A DNA stretch of 5,270 nucleotides, from NCBI GenBank assembly GCA_012729935.1, contig JAAYBY010000295.1, forward strand, positions 1-5,270. Reading direction: 5' to 3'. Position numbers and translations under genes: made by a program. Each line of letters starts with the position of its first letter. Position 1 is the first letter of the stretch. Below, piece by piece: positions 1-5,270 of this stretch. The stretch is from Clostridiaceae bacterium (GTDB taxonomy: Bacteria > Bacillota > Clostridia > Saccharofermentanales > UBA5734). The notes under the pieces were generated by a model, which worked only from the letters and a program-made list of their open reading frames with translations, did not search any database and was not told the DNA's origin.

Positions 1-1008
1 GACTATCTGGATCATGATGGTCGACCGGACTACCTGCATCGCGGTCTTGGCTTCCATGCATCCCGTACATCAAATGTGTTCACACTTCATTTTCACAATG
101 TCGACATCGAAGACCACTGGGACGGTGATCGCTATTCGGTTACTTATCGAACGCCTTATGGTGATCTGACCACCATCACACGTTTGGACGAGCAGATGAA
201 AGCACAGGGTTCAACGATCGCGGTGATTTTGAAAAAAGCAGTCGAATCTGTTCAAGACTTCAAGGCTGCCAGATATCTATTTGACAACGTTGAAATTCGA
301 CCGGATTACGAACGATATAACAGCTTCCTCGAACGCGTCGGGCACCGCGGACTGGCAACTTGTTTCGTCCTGCAGCGCGAATCGGGTTTTCGCATGCTCA
401 ATATGGATCTGATGACCTATGATAAAGCTTTATATGAACAGCTTGACTATCCCGATGAGTTTACCGACCTGTGTCTGGTACTGGATCGCTTTCTTGAACG
501 CTGCGTCGCCGTCGCCTGTGCCTCGCCAGCCCATCTGCTGACCGTTGGTGCACATTACGATACCGGCCTGACGCCGCCTTCGCTTTTCGAACAATACACC
601 CTGCCCTGCCTGCAGCGATACAGCCAGATGATTCACGCCAGCGGGAAAAAGATGGCATTGCACACCGACAGTGAAAATCAGTTTTTACTGTCCTTATACA
701 TCGCATCCGGCATGGACGTTGCAGATTCGATCTGTCAGAAACCCTTGACCCGACTGTCGTACCGGGACATCCGGGACGTAACAACAGACAAAATAACGCT
801 GTATGGTTTGATTCCGTCGATAACACTTCTCGAAAGCTCGTTTTCAGATGATGACTTTCAACGTTTTCTCGACCGGTTATTTTCTGATATGCAAGCAGAT
901 GGCGCGCGCCGTATCATTCTGGCAATTGCCGATACAACACCGCCCGGTGCTCCGCTGGAACGTATTGCACAAATTGCCAAATGGTCCCGTCAAATCAAAC
1001 CAATATGA
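1..1008 (+). CDS. UroD/MtaA/CmuA-superfamily protein, 5' end outside the window
   Basis: The frame is open from base 1, so the gene begins upstream; the GTG at 76 is internal and not the start. 335 residues are visible, near the full length of the family (about 340-400). Recognisable elements are the strand-turn 'TPYGDL' (visible residues 51-56), a 'TPPSLFEQYTLP' stretch followed by 'ASGKKMALHTD' (His about 221), which matches the 'P..k.....G....H.cG' block of uroporphyrinogen decarboxylase-like proteins, and a C-terminal 'PPGAPLERI' close to the family's 'PP.t..eRi'. Family members either decarboxylate uroporphyrinogen III or transfer methyl groups to and from corrinoid proteins. No haem genes are nearby, and 'HTDSEN' lacks the Cys of the HxC zinc motif of the methyltransferases MtaA and CmuA. 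The exact substrate is therefore unknown, and a non-haem, corrinoid-linked role is only an inference. The protein is cytosolic, with no signal peptide or membrane helices in the visible part. Confidence 0.85.
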   Translation, partial: DYLDHDGRPDYLHRGLGFHASRTSNVFTLHFHNVDIEDHWDGDRYSVTYRTPYGDLTTITRLDEQMKAQGSTIAVILKKAVESVQDFKAARYLFDNVEIRPDYERYNSFLERVGHRGLATCFVLQRESGFRMLNMDLMTYDKALYEQLDYPDEFTDLCLVLDRFLERCVAVACASPAHLLTVGAHYDTGLTPPSLFEQYTLPCLQRYSQMIHASGKKMALHTDSENQFLLSLYIASGMDVADSICQKPLTRLSYRDIRDVTTDKITLYGLIPSITLLESSFSDDDFQRFLDRLFSDMQADGARRIILAIADTTPPGAPLERIAQIAKWSRQIKPI

Positions 1009-1013
1009 ACTTA

Positions 1014-2231
1014 TCAAGATTTGAAGCGCTTAACAATACCTGGACGGATTTTAATTCCCGGCAGCAGCAGTTTGGTGCTTAATACCAGAATACCACCGCT
1101 GATCCAGAAGACCGGTGCCAACCCCAGCAGTGTTCCTAATAAACCAAAAATCAGCGGGCTGACGCTCTGTCCCAAATAATTACCCATGACACGCAGCGCC
1201 AGAACCTGGCTGCTCTGATCTCGCGGAGCCACATCTGAGACAGCCAGCAGCGTCAGCGGCATCGCGAGTCCCAGTGTAATGCCGGAAAATCCAGCAGCCA
1301 GAATTAAAGCCCAATAAGTGTTAAGCAGTCCGTACATCACGATGCTAAGACCACCGAAAACCAAACTAAAGATCATGATGCGGTCGCGTCTGAACCAGGC
1401 AATCAAATTTTTCAGAAAAGGCCTGATGATCATTTGTGCCATACCGCGAACGCTGAGAATCGTACCGATTGCCACTGTCGATAATCCAATTTCTGAACCG
1501 TACATCGGAAAATAGCTGAGCGTAACTTCGATTGAGAATAAAACGATACCACTAACAACTATAATTCGAATGATTTGACGGTTTTTCAGCACTGAGCGAA
1601 TTCCCTTGTCGTCAGAACGATCCAGTTTATTCCTGTTTTGCGGTGAAGCGATGGCAACGAAGGTACATAAGACACCGATGATAACCGCACCGAAATAACC
1701 AAAATTCGTTCCCCACCGATCTTGTAAATATCCACCAATAATCGGCCCGACGAAAGAACCAGCGGAATTGGCAAATGTATGCAGACCAACAAAGCGGTTA
1801 CGGGATTCTCCGGCTGGTACAGCGGTCATCACACTTTGTCCGCCCAGAAGAATCACAACATGTGACAGTCCAACCATCATAATAAAGAATGTTATAAGAA
1901 GTAAATGTCTGGAAAAAGCCAAGCCTGACACCCCGACAATAAACATGACTGTACCCCAGATAACAGGCGCTTTCGAACCAATGCGGTCGATCAGGCGGCC
2001 GATCGGCATTGCCAGAAGAACCTGCCCGATGCTGTACAGGGATGTTATGATACCAACGCCGATGATTCCGGCATTGTTTTCTGAAGCCAGCAGTGAAAAA
2101 TACGGGCGCGAGGCATTTAATGCGGTAAAGTGCAGAAAGTTCAGAATAAGATAAAGATACGCTCCGCTGTGCAGCAGATCCGTCTGATTGGATTTTGTTG
2201 TCGTTTGGTCATTCTCTGCAGTGTCACTCAT
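1014..2231 (-). CDS. MFS transporter, 12-helix, drug/proton-antiporter-like
   Basis: This 405-residue inner-membrane protein has the usual length and hydrophobic pattern of a 12-helix major facilitator. A polar N-terminus of about 20 residues precedes helix 1. The motif A loop between helices 2 and 3 is 'GRLIDRIGSKAPV' (residues 78-90). Helix 5 carries 'GSFVGPIIGG' (158-167), which fits the GxxxGPxxGG motif C of proton-coupled antiporters. A basic, polar central loop (about 199-222) separates the two halves. The substrate cannot be read from the sequence; export of a drug or metabolite is the family-based guess. The ATG at 2231 is preceded by AGAGGG at a rather long 12-base spacing, so initiation may be modest. 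The stop lies 5 bases from the end of the convergent UroD-like gene. The ZIP gene lies upstream on the same strand with a 96-base gap that contains a promoter, so the MFS gene can be transcribed alone. Confidence 0.9.
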   Translation of the reverse strand: MSDTAENDQTTTKSNQTDLLHSGAYLYLILNFLHFTALNASRPYFSLLASENNAGIIGVGIITSLYSIGQVLLAMPIGRLIDRIGSKAPVIWGTVMFIVGVSGLAFSRHLLLITFFIMMVGLSHVVILLGGQSVMTAVPAGESRNRFVGLHTFANSAGSFVGPIIGGYLQDRWGTNFGYFGAVIIGVLCTFVAIASPQNRNKLDRSDDKGIRSVLKNRQIIRIIVVSGIVLFSIEVTLSYFPMYGSEIGLSTVAIGTILSVRGMAQMIIRPFLKNLIAWFRRDRIMIFSLVFGGLSIVMYGLLNTYWALILAAGFSGITLGLAMPLTLLAVSDVAPRDQSSQVLALRVMGNYLGQSVSPLIFGLLGTLLGLAPVFWISGGILVLSTKLLLPGIKIRPGIVKRFKS

Positions 2232-2267
2232 TCTGTAAACAAACCCTCTTCTGAAAGATCGGATCCT

Positions 2268-2295
2268 ATTCTAACATACCTGATTTGTTATTCAA
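2268..2295 (-). promoter_or_regulatory. Probable sigma70-type promoter of the MFS gene
   Basis: Read on the minus strand, TTGAAT (2290-2295) and TAGAAT (2268-2273) are separated by 16 bases. TGT lies immediately before the -10 hexamer, giving an extended -10 (TGn). Transcription would start near 2261 and leave a leader of about 30 bases before the ATG at 2231. Found by inspection only. Confidence 0.6.
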
Positions 2296-2327
2296 ACAAA
2301 CCGATGTCTACGAGAATGACAAAACAC

Positions 2328-3053
2328 TCAGTGATGGTGTGTTAAACTTAGAAAAACAGCGAGCGCGATTCCCGCGAAAAAAGCAACATATGTATGTTTT
2401 CTTCCGCTTTCTCTCGCCTCCGGCAACAGATGGGATGCAGAGACATAAATCAGGACACCGACCACAAAGCCGAGTGCCAGCCCAAGCAGATCATCATTTA
2501 GCCGATGGATGAGCGGGTATGCAACAAAAGCGCCGATCGGCGTTGTCAACGACGCAACTAAAAAAGCATAAAAGGCTGCTTTTTTCCTATTCATTCCGCC
2601 TCGGGACAGAAATGAATACGTTATGATGCCCTCGGACAGCTCGTGAGCAACAAGTCCGACGCCGGCGATGATACCTGAAAGCGTACTGACACTGAATGTT
2701 ACCGTATAGATAATTCCGTCGATAAACGAGTGGATTCCGATCCCCTGGATCGCCGTGATCCCAAATGCTAGTTCCGGCTGTTTTGTCCGGTGCTGGATGT
2801 ACTTGTTGCTGAAGAACATATAGATAAATCCGACAAGCGCGGCCAGGCCTGCAGAATGATTTTTTTCGATGGCTTCAGGAAAGGCAATCAATAACGGTGT
2901 AGCGATCAGGATACCAGCGGCAAAACACATAAAGTAGTTTTTATATCGTTCTGCCACCGCTTGATTCCGATAAACCAGCCAGATGCCAAGACTATTGACC
3001 AGCATTGCACTCAAGGCAAAAATTGTGATCCAATGGATGGGCTGTAACTGCAT
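2328..3053 (-). CDS. ZIP-family divalent metal transporter
   Basis: A 241-residue inner-membrane protein with about eight hydrophobic segments, normal for bacterial ZIP (zupT/gufA-like) importers of Zn, Fe or Mn. Helix 2 has 'AAGILIATPLLIAFPEAIE' (45-63), the ZIP '..G.l......PEa.e' block. Helix 4 has 'HSFIDG' (His108, Asp112) and helix 5 has 'HELSEG' (His137, Glu138, Glu141); these carry the metal-binding residues in characterised ZIPs. 'GMNRKKA' after helix 5 and 'HLLPEARE' (208-215) are also family-typical. Two motif positions differ from the common form: Ser109 where Asn is usual and Ser140 where Pro is usual. The protein ends in three His. The ATG at 3053 was chosen because it has GGAAAGG 10 bases upstream and makes the protein begin at the first helix. 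An in-frame ATG at 3110 would add 19 polar residues and has no ribosome binding site. Metal specificity cannot be deduced. Confidence 0.88.
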   Translation of the reverse strand: MQLQPIHWITIFALSAMLVNSLGIWLVYRNQAVAERYKNYFMCFAAGILIATPLLIAFPEAIEKNHSAGLAALVGFIYMFFSNKYIQHRTKQPELAFGITAIQGIGIHSFIDGIIYTVTFSVSTLSGIIAGVGLVAHELSEGIITYSFLSRGGMNRKKAAFYAFLVASLTTPIGAFVAYPLIHRLNDDLLGLALGFVVGVLIYVSASHLLPEARESGRKHTYVAFFAGIALAVFLSLTHHH

Positions 3054-3063
3054 GATTCTATTA

Positions 3064-3070
3064 CCTTTCC
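3064..3070 (-). promoter_or_regulatory. Ribosome binding site deciding the ZIP start
   Basis: The minus strand reads GGAAAGG here, ending 10 bases before the ATG at 3053. The competing in-frame ATG at 3110 has no purine-rich match upstream. This supports the shorter 241-residue protein. Confidence 0.6.
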
Positions 3071-3126
3071 AATTCTGACCCGCTGACTGTGTAGTCTTAC
3101 ATGGGATCATTAAACGCTAAAAAGAG

Positions 3127-3155
3127 TGTATCACATTATTCGGGATAGCTGTCAA
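3127..3155 (-). promoter_or_regulatory. Probable promoter of the ZIP gene
   Basis: On the minus strand a perfect TTGACA (-35, 3150-3155) is followed after 17 bases by GATACA (-10, 3127-3132), with TGT immediately before the -10 as an extended element. The expected start is near 3120, giving a leader of about 65 bases. An 8-base palindrome, ATGATCAT (3166-3173), lies 10 bases upstream of the -35 and could be an operator, but it matches no metal-regulator box that I recognise with confidence. Confidence 0.65.
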
Positions 3156-3386
3156 TAAGTTTCATATGATCATTACACCAGACTTGAGGCTTTCATTTCA
3201 TTTTCATAGTAAGGATCCTACACGACTGTTGCTCATAAGATAGGGCAGCAATTCGAGTGACTATTTGCTGGGAATAATCTATTTATTGATTGAATATTTG
3301 ATAAAATAAGATTATGTAAAAAGTTTATTCGAAAATCCGTCTTTAATAACCTTAAACGAAGCAGCGTGACGTTTACCGTTCAGTTT
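3156..3386. other. AT-rich divergent intergenic region between the ZIP and patatin genes
   Basis: No gene was found here on either strand. The left part lies upstream of the ZIP promoter. The middle holds TTGCT (3229-3233), AGCAA (3247-3251) and TTGCT (3265-3269) spaced exactly 18 bases apart, so the central copy can pair with either flank; the right-hand pair extends to six bases (CAGCAA with TTGCTG). The right part (about 3275-3330) is very AT-rich and carries the candidate patatin promoter. The palindrome AGGATCCT (3212-3219) is probably incidental. Confidence 0.6.
3286..3315 (+). promoter_or_regulatory. Candidate promoter of the patatin-like gene
   Basis: TTGATT (3286-3291) and GATTAT (3310-3315) are 18 bases apart in a very AT-rich tract. 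An overlapping alternative, TTGAAT with TATGTA at 17 bases, fits about equally well, so the exact hexamers are uncertain. Either would give a leader of roughly 80 bases. Confidence 0.35.
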
Positions 3387-3393
3387 GGAAGGT
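3387..3393 (+). promoter_or_regulatory. Ribosome binding site of the patatin-like gene
   Basis: GGAAGGT lies upstream of adjacent in-frame TTG (3401) and ATG (3404) codons. Counting from the end of GGAAGG, spacing is 8 bases to the TTG and 11 to the ATG. The spacing slightly favours TTG and codon preference favours ATG; the two proteins differ by one residue. Confidence 0.6.
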
Positions 3394-3403
3394 ACCTATC
3401 TTG

Positions 3404-4285
3404 ATGTTAACAAATAATATTCACGATGTTGCTTTGATTTTTGAAGGAGGTGGCATGCGAGCCAGCTATACAGCTGGTATTGTTAAAACGCTTCTGGAGA
3501 ATGAACTCTACTTTGATTATGTCGCCGGGATTTCTGCCGGAGCCAGTCACTGCGTCAATTACTTATCGCGTGACAAAGAGCGTGTGGAGCGTTCTTTTGT
3601 TGATTTTGTTCTTGATCCTAACTTCGGCGGCTGGAAATCTTTACTCAAAGGAGACGGGTATTTTCACGCCCAGTATATTTATGAGGAAACACCTCTGCCT
3701 GATTCGGTTCTGCCGTTTGACTTTCAAACATTTATGGATAATCCGGCACAGATGCGTATCGGTGTTTTCGATCTCGAGCGGGCCCAGACGGTCTACTATT
3801 CAAAAAAAGATATTCATGTTCTAAAAGATCTGATGAAAATTGTTCGATCTTCTTCTTCGCTACCCATCATGATGCCCCCAACACAGTACAACAACCATCT
3901 CTATATTGATGGTGGTGTCGCCTGCGGCATTCCGCTTGAAGTTGCTAAAAAAGATGGTTTCAAAAAGTTTTTTGTCGTCTTGACTCGTGAACGTGGTTTT
4001 CGACGCAAACCACTTAAATTTAAGACCGCCATCAAAGCTTTCTATCAGAAATTTCCGGAAACGGTTGAAGCACTTGCCAACCGCCACCTTCTTTACAACC
4101 AGACACTGGATGAACTAGAGGATCTGGCTGCTGCAGGTTACGCCTGCATCATCTACCCCGATGTCATGCCGGTAACGGCTTATGAGACTGATTACGAACA
4201 ACTCAAAAAAAGCTACGCACTCGGTTATATGCAAGGTCAGCGTGACTGTGAAGTCTGGAAATATTTTTTGTCAAAATATTACTGA
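3404..4285 (+). CDS. Patatin-like phospholipase/acyl hydrolase
   Basis: A 293-residue soluble serine hydrolase of the patatin family, which cleaves acyl esters of phospholipids or other lipids with a Ser-Asp dyad. All key elements are present in order: the oxyanion-hole loop 'EGGGMRA' (residues 14-20), the nucleophile elbow 'GISAG' (42-46, Ser44) and the dyad Asp in 'YIDGG' (Asp169). The rest resembles the Bacillota branch of short bacterial patatins, with 'ALIFEGGGMRASYTAG' near the N-terminus and 'SSSLPIMMPP' before the Asp motif. There is no signal peptide or membrane helix, so it should act in the cytosol or at the inner membrane face. The ATG at 3404 is used here; a TTG at 3401 would add one Met. 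It stands alone and converges on the Fe-S protein gene 10 bases downstream. The natural substrate is unknown. Confidence 0.92.
   Translation: MLTNNIHDVALIFEGGGMRASYTAGIVKTLLENELYFDYVAGISAGASHCVNYLSRDKERVERSFVDFVLDPNFGGWKSLLKGDGYFHAQYIYEETPLPDSVLPFDFQTFMDNPAQMRIGVFDLERAQTVYYSKKDIHVLKDLMKIVRSSSSLPIMMPPTQYNNHLYIDGGVACGIPLEVAKKDGFKKFFVVLTRERGFRRKPLKFKTAIKAFYQKFPETVEALANRHLLYNQTLDELEDLAAAGYACIIYPDVMPVTAYETDYEQLKKSYALGYMQGQRDCEVWKYFLSKYY
4260..4280. repeat. AU-only inverted repeat at the end of the patatin gene
   Basis: AATATTTT (4260-4267) and AAAATATT (4273-4280) form a perfect 8-base stem with a 5-base loop inside the last codons of the patatin gene. It has no G-C pairs and no adjacent T-run in either direction, so it is a poor match to an intrinsic terminator. 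It could still influence mRNA 3' ends between the two convergent genes. Confidence 0.35.
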
Positions 4286-4295
4286 TCGCTGTTCG

Positions 4296-4922
4296 TTATG
4301 TTTTTTGATAGTGGATGGCGTCCTTGGGGCACACCGCCTGACAATTGGTACATTGATGACACAATGCCGATGTAATAACAGCTTTCCGATTGTCCTTACT
4401 TACCTGTATAGCTGTGGACGGACAGACTTTCTCGCAAAGTTTGCAGCCTATGCAGGCATCAGGATTCACTTTTTTTGAGAACAGTGCCCATTTTCCAAAC
4501 CATTTCTGAAGCGGTCCAAATGGACAAACCAGATTGTGAAAAACACTTGGCTGATAACGCAGTGTTACCAGAACAGATACAACCAGCCAGATCGGCAAAA
4601 CCGGTATATTGATCTGCAAAACCCTTTTTGCCAGCAACATTGAAACGAGGCTGAAAATCAAAGCAATCCAGGCGATCGGTTTATTCTGTAACCAGGCAGG
4701 TATTCGATTTGTCTGTATTTTCATTTTCTTACCGAGCCAATCAGACGGTATCATTAATGTATTCATCGGGCAGGCATAACCGCAATAAACCCGTCCCAGA
4801 AAAACGGCCGCGATAAGACTTAATGCAAAGAGTCCGAGCCACAAAATAACTTTACCTTTGATCATCAATAATAAAAATACCGTCAGAAAAACCAATCGAA
4901 TAACCGTTGTAAACCATTTCAT
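4296..4922 (-). CDS. NapH-like membrane 4Fe-4S protein
   Basis: A 208-residue inner-membrane electron-transfer protein. Helices lie at about 5-22, 25-43, 83-99 and 106-121, which places both ends in the cytoplasm. After helix 2 comes 'GRVYCGYACP' (Cys47, Cys51) and after helix 4 'LVCPFGP' (Cys133); this pair of CP motifs marks the NapH/NosR/CcoG-type group. The C-terminus is a two-cluster ferredoxin domain: Cys157, 160, 163 and 167 plus Cys188, 191, 194 and 198, each as CxxCxxCxxxCP. Relatives pass electrons between quinol or ferredoxin pools and partner reductases; no partner reductase is visible here. It is somewhat shorter than typical NapH, but all clusters are intact. The ATG at 4922 was chosen because GGGGAG lies 8 bases upstream; a GTG at 4931 would overlap that site. 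It is divergent from a Crp/Fnr regulator, a likely controller. Confidence 0.88.
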   Translation of the reverse strand: MKWFTTVIRLVFLTVFLLLMIKGKVILWLGLFALSLIAAVFLGRVYCGYACPMNTLMIPSDWLGKKMKIQTNRIPAWLQNKPIAWIALIFSLVSMLLAKRVLQINIPVLPIWLVVSVLVTLRYQPSVFHNLVCPFGPLQKWFGKWALFSKKVNPDACIGCKLCEKVCPSTAIQVSKDNRKAVITSALCHQCTNCQAVCPKDAIHYQKT

Positions 4923-4930
4923 TTGATGCA

Positions 4931-4936
4931 CTCCCC
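4931..4936 (-). promoter_or_regulatory. Ribosome binding site deciding the Fe-S protein start
   Basis: The minus strand reads GGGGAG, ending 8 bases before the ATG at 4922. The upstream in-frame GTG (4929-4931) overlaps this site and so cannot use it, which supports the 208-residue form. Confidence 0.65.
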
Positions 4937-5041
4937 GTTAGCTATATTTAATCTGCAGCTCTTTGAGCGACAGCATGCTCCTGAACAATTCTTGCTAGAT
5001 GCGCCTTAACGGAAAGCCCACATATCTTTAGGGTGTCACGA

Positions 5042-5051
5042 AAAGCGCTTT
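5042..5051. promoter_or_regulatory. Palindrome AAAGCGCTTT on the -35 of the regulator promoter
   Basis: A perfect 10-base palindrome whose right edge overlaps the -35 hexamer (5050-5055) of the Crp/Fnr gene promoter. The position would suit a repressor site. It is not a standard FNR (TTGAT-N4-ATCAA) or CRP (TGTGA-N6-TCACA) site, so its role as an operator is speculative. Confidence 0.3.
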
Positions 5052-5078
5052 GCACAATGACCACTATAACGGTAAAAT
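5050..5078 (+). promoter_or_regulatory. Probable promoter of the Crp/Fnr-family gene
   Basis: TTGCAC (5050-5055) and TAAAAT (5073-5078) are separated by exactly 17 bases. Transcription would start near 5085, just before the first GGAG-type site, leaving about 38 bases of leader before the ATG at 5123. The imperfect inverted pair TGACC (5058-5062) / GGTAA (5071-5075) lies in the spacer and -10. Confidence 0.55.
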
Positions 5079-5097
5079 TGATTTTCAGGAGTTACCA

Positions 5098-5130
5098 ATG
5101 TCACACATGCAGGAGAATAAACATGAATGA
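5098..5130 (+). CDS. Possible 10-residue leader peptide ORF
   Basis: ATG at 5098 follows AGGAG (5087-5091) at a 6-base spacing and opens a frame encoding MSHMQENKHE, ending with TGA at 5128-5130. The frame runs through the regulator's own ribosome binding site (AGGAG, 5111-5115) and overlaps its first codons in another frame. It could be a leader peptide that couples or modulates translation of the regulator, or simply a chance ATG. No function is claimed. Confidence 0.3.
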   Translation: MSHMQENKHE

Positions 5131-5270
5131 TCTTGTTACGTCGCTCAAAAAATCCATATTGCTAAAAGCGCTGCCTGAAGAAACAATCGAAACCTGTCTG
5201 GCAACAGGCACATTTAGTGTCAAGCGATATGAGAGTAATCATATTATTCATTTTGTTGGCGATTTGTGCA
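5123..5270 (+). CDS. Crp/Fnr-family transcriptional regulator, N-terminal part only
   Basis: The first 49 residues are visible; the gene runs off the right edge. The sequence has the start of a cyclic-nucleotide-binding-type sensor domain: an N-terminal helix 'LLKALPEETIETCL' (about 13-26) in the place of the usual 'lF..l..e.i..l', then 'VKRYESNHIIHFVGDLC' (33-49), which matches the family's 'v..Y....ii...Gd.c' first strands. The DNA-binding helix-turn-helix would be C-terminal and is outside the window, so the family call rests on this segment alone. ATG 5123 has AGGAG (5111-5115) 7 bases upstream. The gene is divergent from the Fe-S membrane protein gene, a typical setting for a local regulator of a redox gene. 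The ligand, if any, cannot be told. Confidence 0.75.
   Translation, partial: MNDLVTSLKKSILLKALPEETIETCLATGTFSVKRYESNHIIHFVGDLC

Noticed and set aside
461..826. 121-codon minus-strand open frame opposite the UroD-like gene
   Set aside because: It lies fully antisense to a gene with clear family motifs, its translation is Cys/Arg-rich without recognisable domain features, and no ribosome binding site was apparent. It is a shadow frame.
1024..1031. AAGCGCTT palindrome at the end of the MFS gene, similar to AAAGCGCTTT at 5042-5051, as a shared operator
   Set aside because: It lies inside the 3' coding end far from any promoter; the resemblance is short enough to be chance.
1768..2154. 128-codon plus-strand open frame opposite the MFS gene
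   Set aside because: It is antisense to the transporter's membrane helices; the Pro/Arg/Ile/Thr-rich translation is typical of a reversed hydrophobic coding frame.
3054..3110. Longer ZIP start at the ATG at 3110 adding 19 residues
   Set aside because: The extra segment is polar and atypical for ZIP N-termini, the upstream sequence lacks a ribosome binding site, and it would begin close to the predicted transcription start.
4182..4478. 98-codon plus-strand open frame spanning the end of the patatin gene and the Fe-S gene
   Set aside because: It crosses two real genes in other frames, and its cysteines come from the antisense of the Fe-S region. No supporting start signal.
4923..4931. GTG start for the Fe-S protein three codons upstream
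   Set aside because: The GTG overlaps GGGGAG, which is ideally placed for the ATG at 4922.
4965..4980. GAGC...GCTC and the AGCATGCT palindrome upstream of the Fe-S gene as an FNR/CRP operator
   Set aside because: It matches neither the FNR nor the CRP consensus; short palindromes of this size are expected by chance, and no convincing promoter for the Fe-S gene could be aligned with it.
5071..5096. GGTAA...TTACC inverted repeat as an RNA hairpin sequestering the leader ribosome binding site
   Set aside because: The left arm overlaps the -10 element and lies upstream of the expected transcription start, so the hairpin would not form in the main transcript.

Overview
The window looks like ordinary chromosomal DNA from an anaerobic, probably Bacillota (Clostridia-like) bacterium. 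This placement is an inference. It rests on a UroD-superfamily protein of the kind common in corrinoid-using anaerobes, a membrane polyferredoxin next to a Crp/Fnr-type regulator, clear GGAGG-type ribosome binding sites, and AT-rich promoters in DNA that by eye is of moderate GC. No rRNA, tRNA, CRISPR array, insertion sequence or phage gene was seen.

Layout from left to right. A UroD/MtaA-like gene enters from the left edge (1-1008, +) and meets an MFS transporter gene tail to tail (1014-2231, -), with 5 bases between them. Upstream of the MFS gene on the same strand is a ZIP-family metal transporter (2328-3053, -). Each of these two has its own recognisable sigma70-type promoter. About 350 bases of AT-rich intergenic DNA (3054-3403) then separate the ZIP gene from a divergent patatin-like lipid hydrolase gene (3404-4285, +). 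The patatin gene converges, with 10 bases between, on a NapH-like four-helix membrane protein carrying two [4Fe-4S] clusters (4296-4922, -). A 200-base divergent control region separates that gene from the start of a Crp/Fnr-family regulator (5123 to the right edge, +).

Functional links. The clearest is the divergent pair at the right end: a membrane electron-transfer Fe-S protein and a Crp/Fnr regulator, which suggests redox- or stress-responsive control. That region holds a good promoter, a 10-base palindrome on the -35 element, and a possible 10-codon leader ORF that overlaps the regulator start. The other genes look like independent housekeeping or accessory units. I see no convincing new multi-gene system. 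The items most worth checking are the leader ORF, a startless minus-strand open frame in the same control region, and an evenly spaced set of inverted repeats upstream of the patatin gene.
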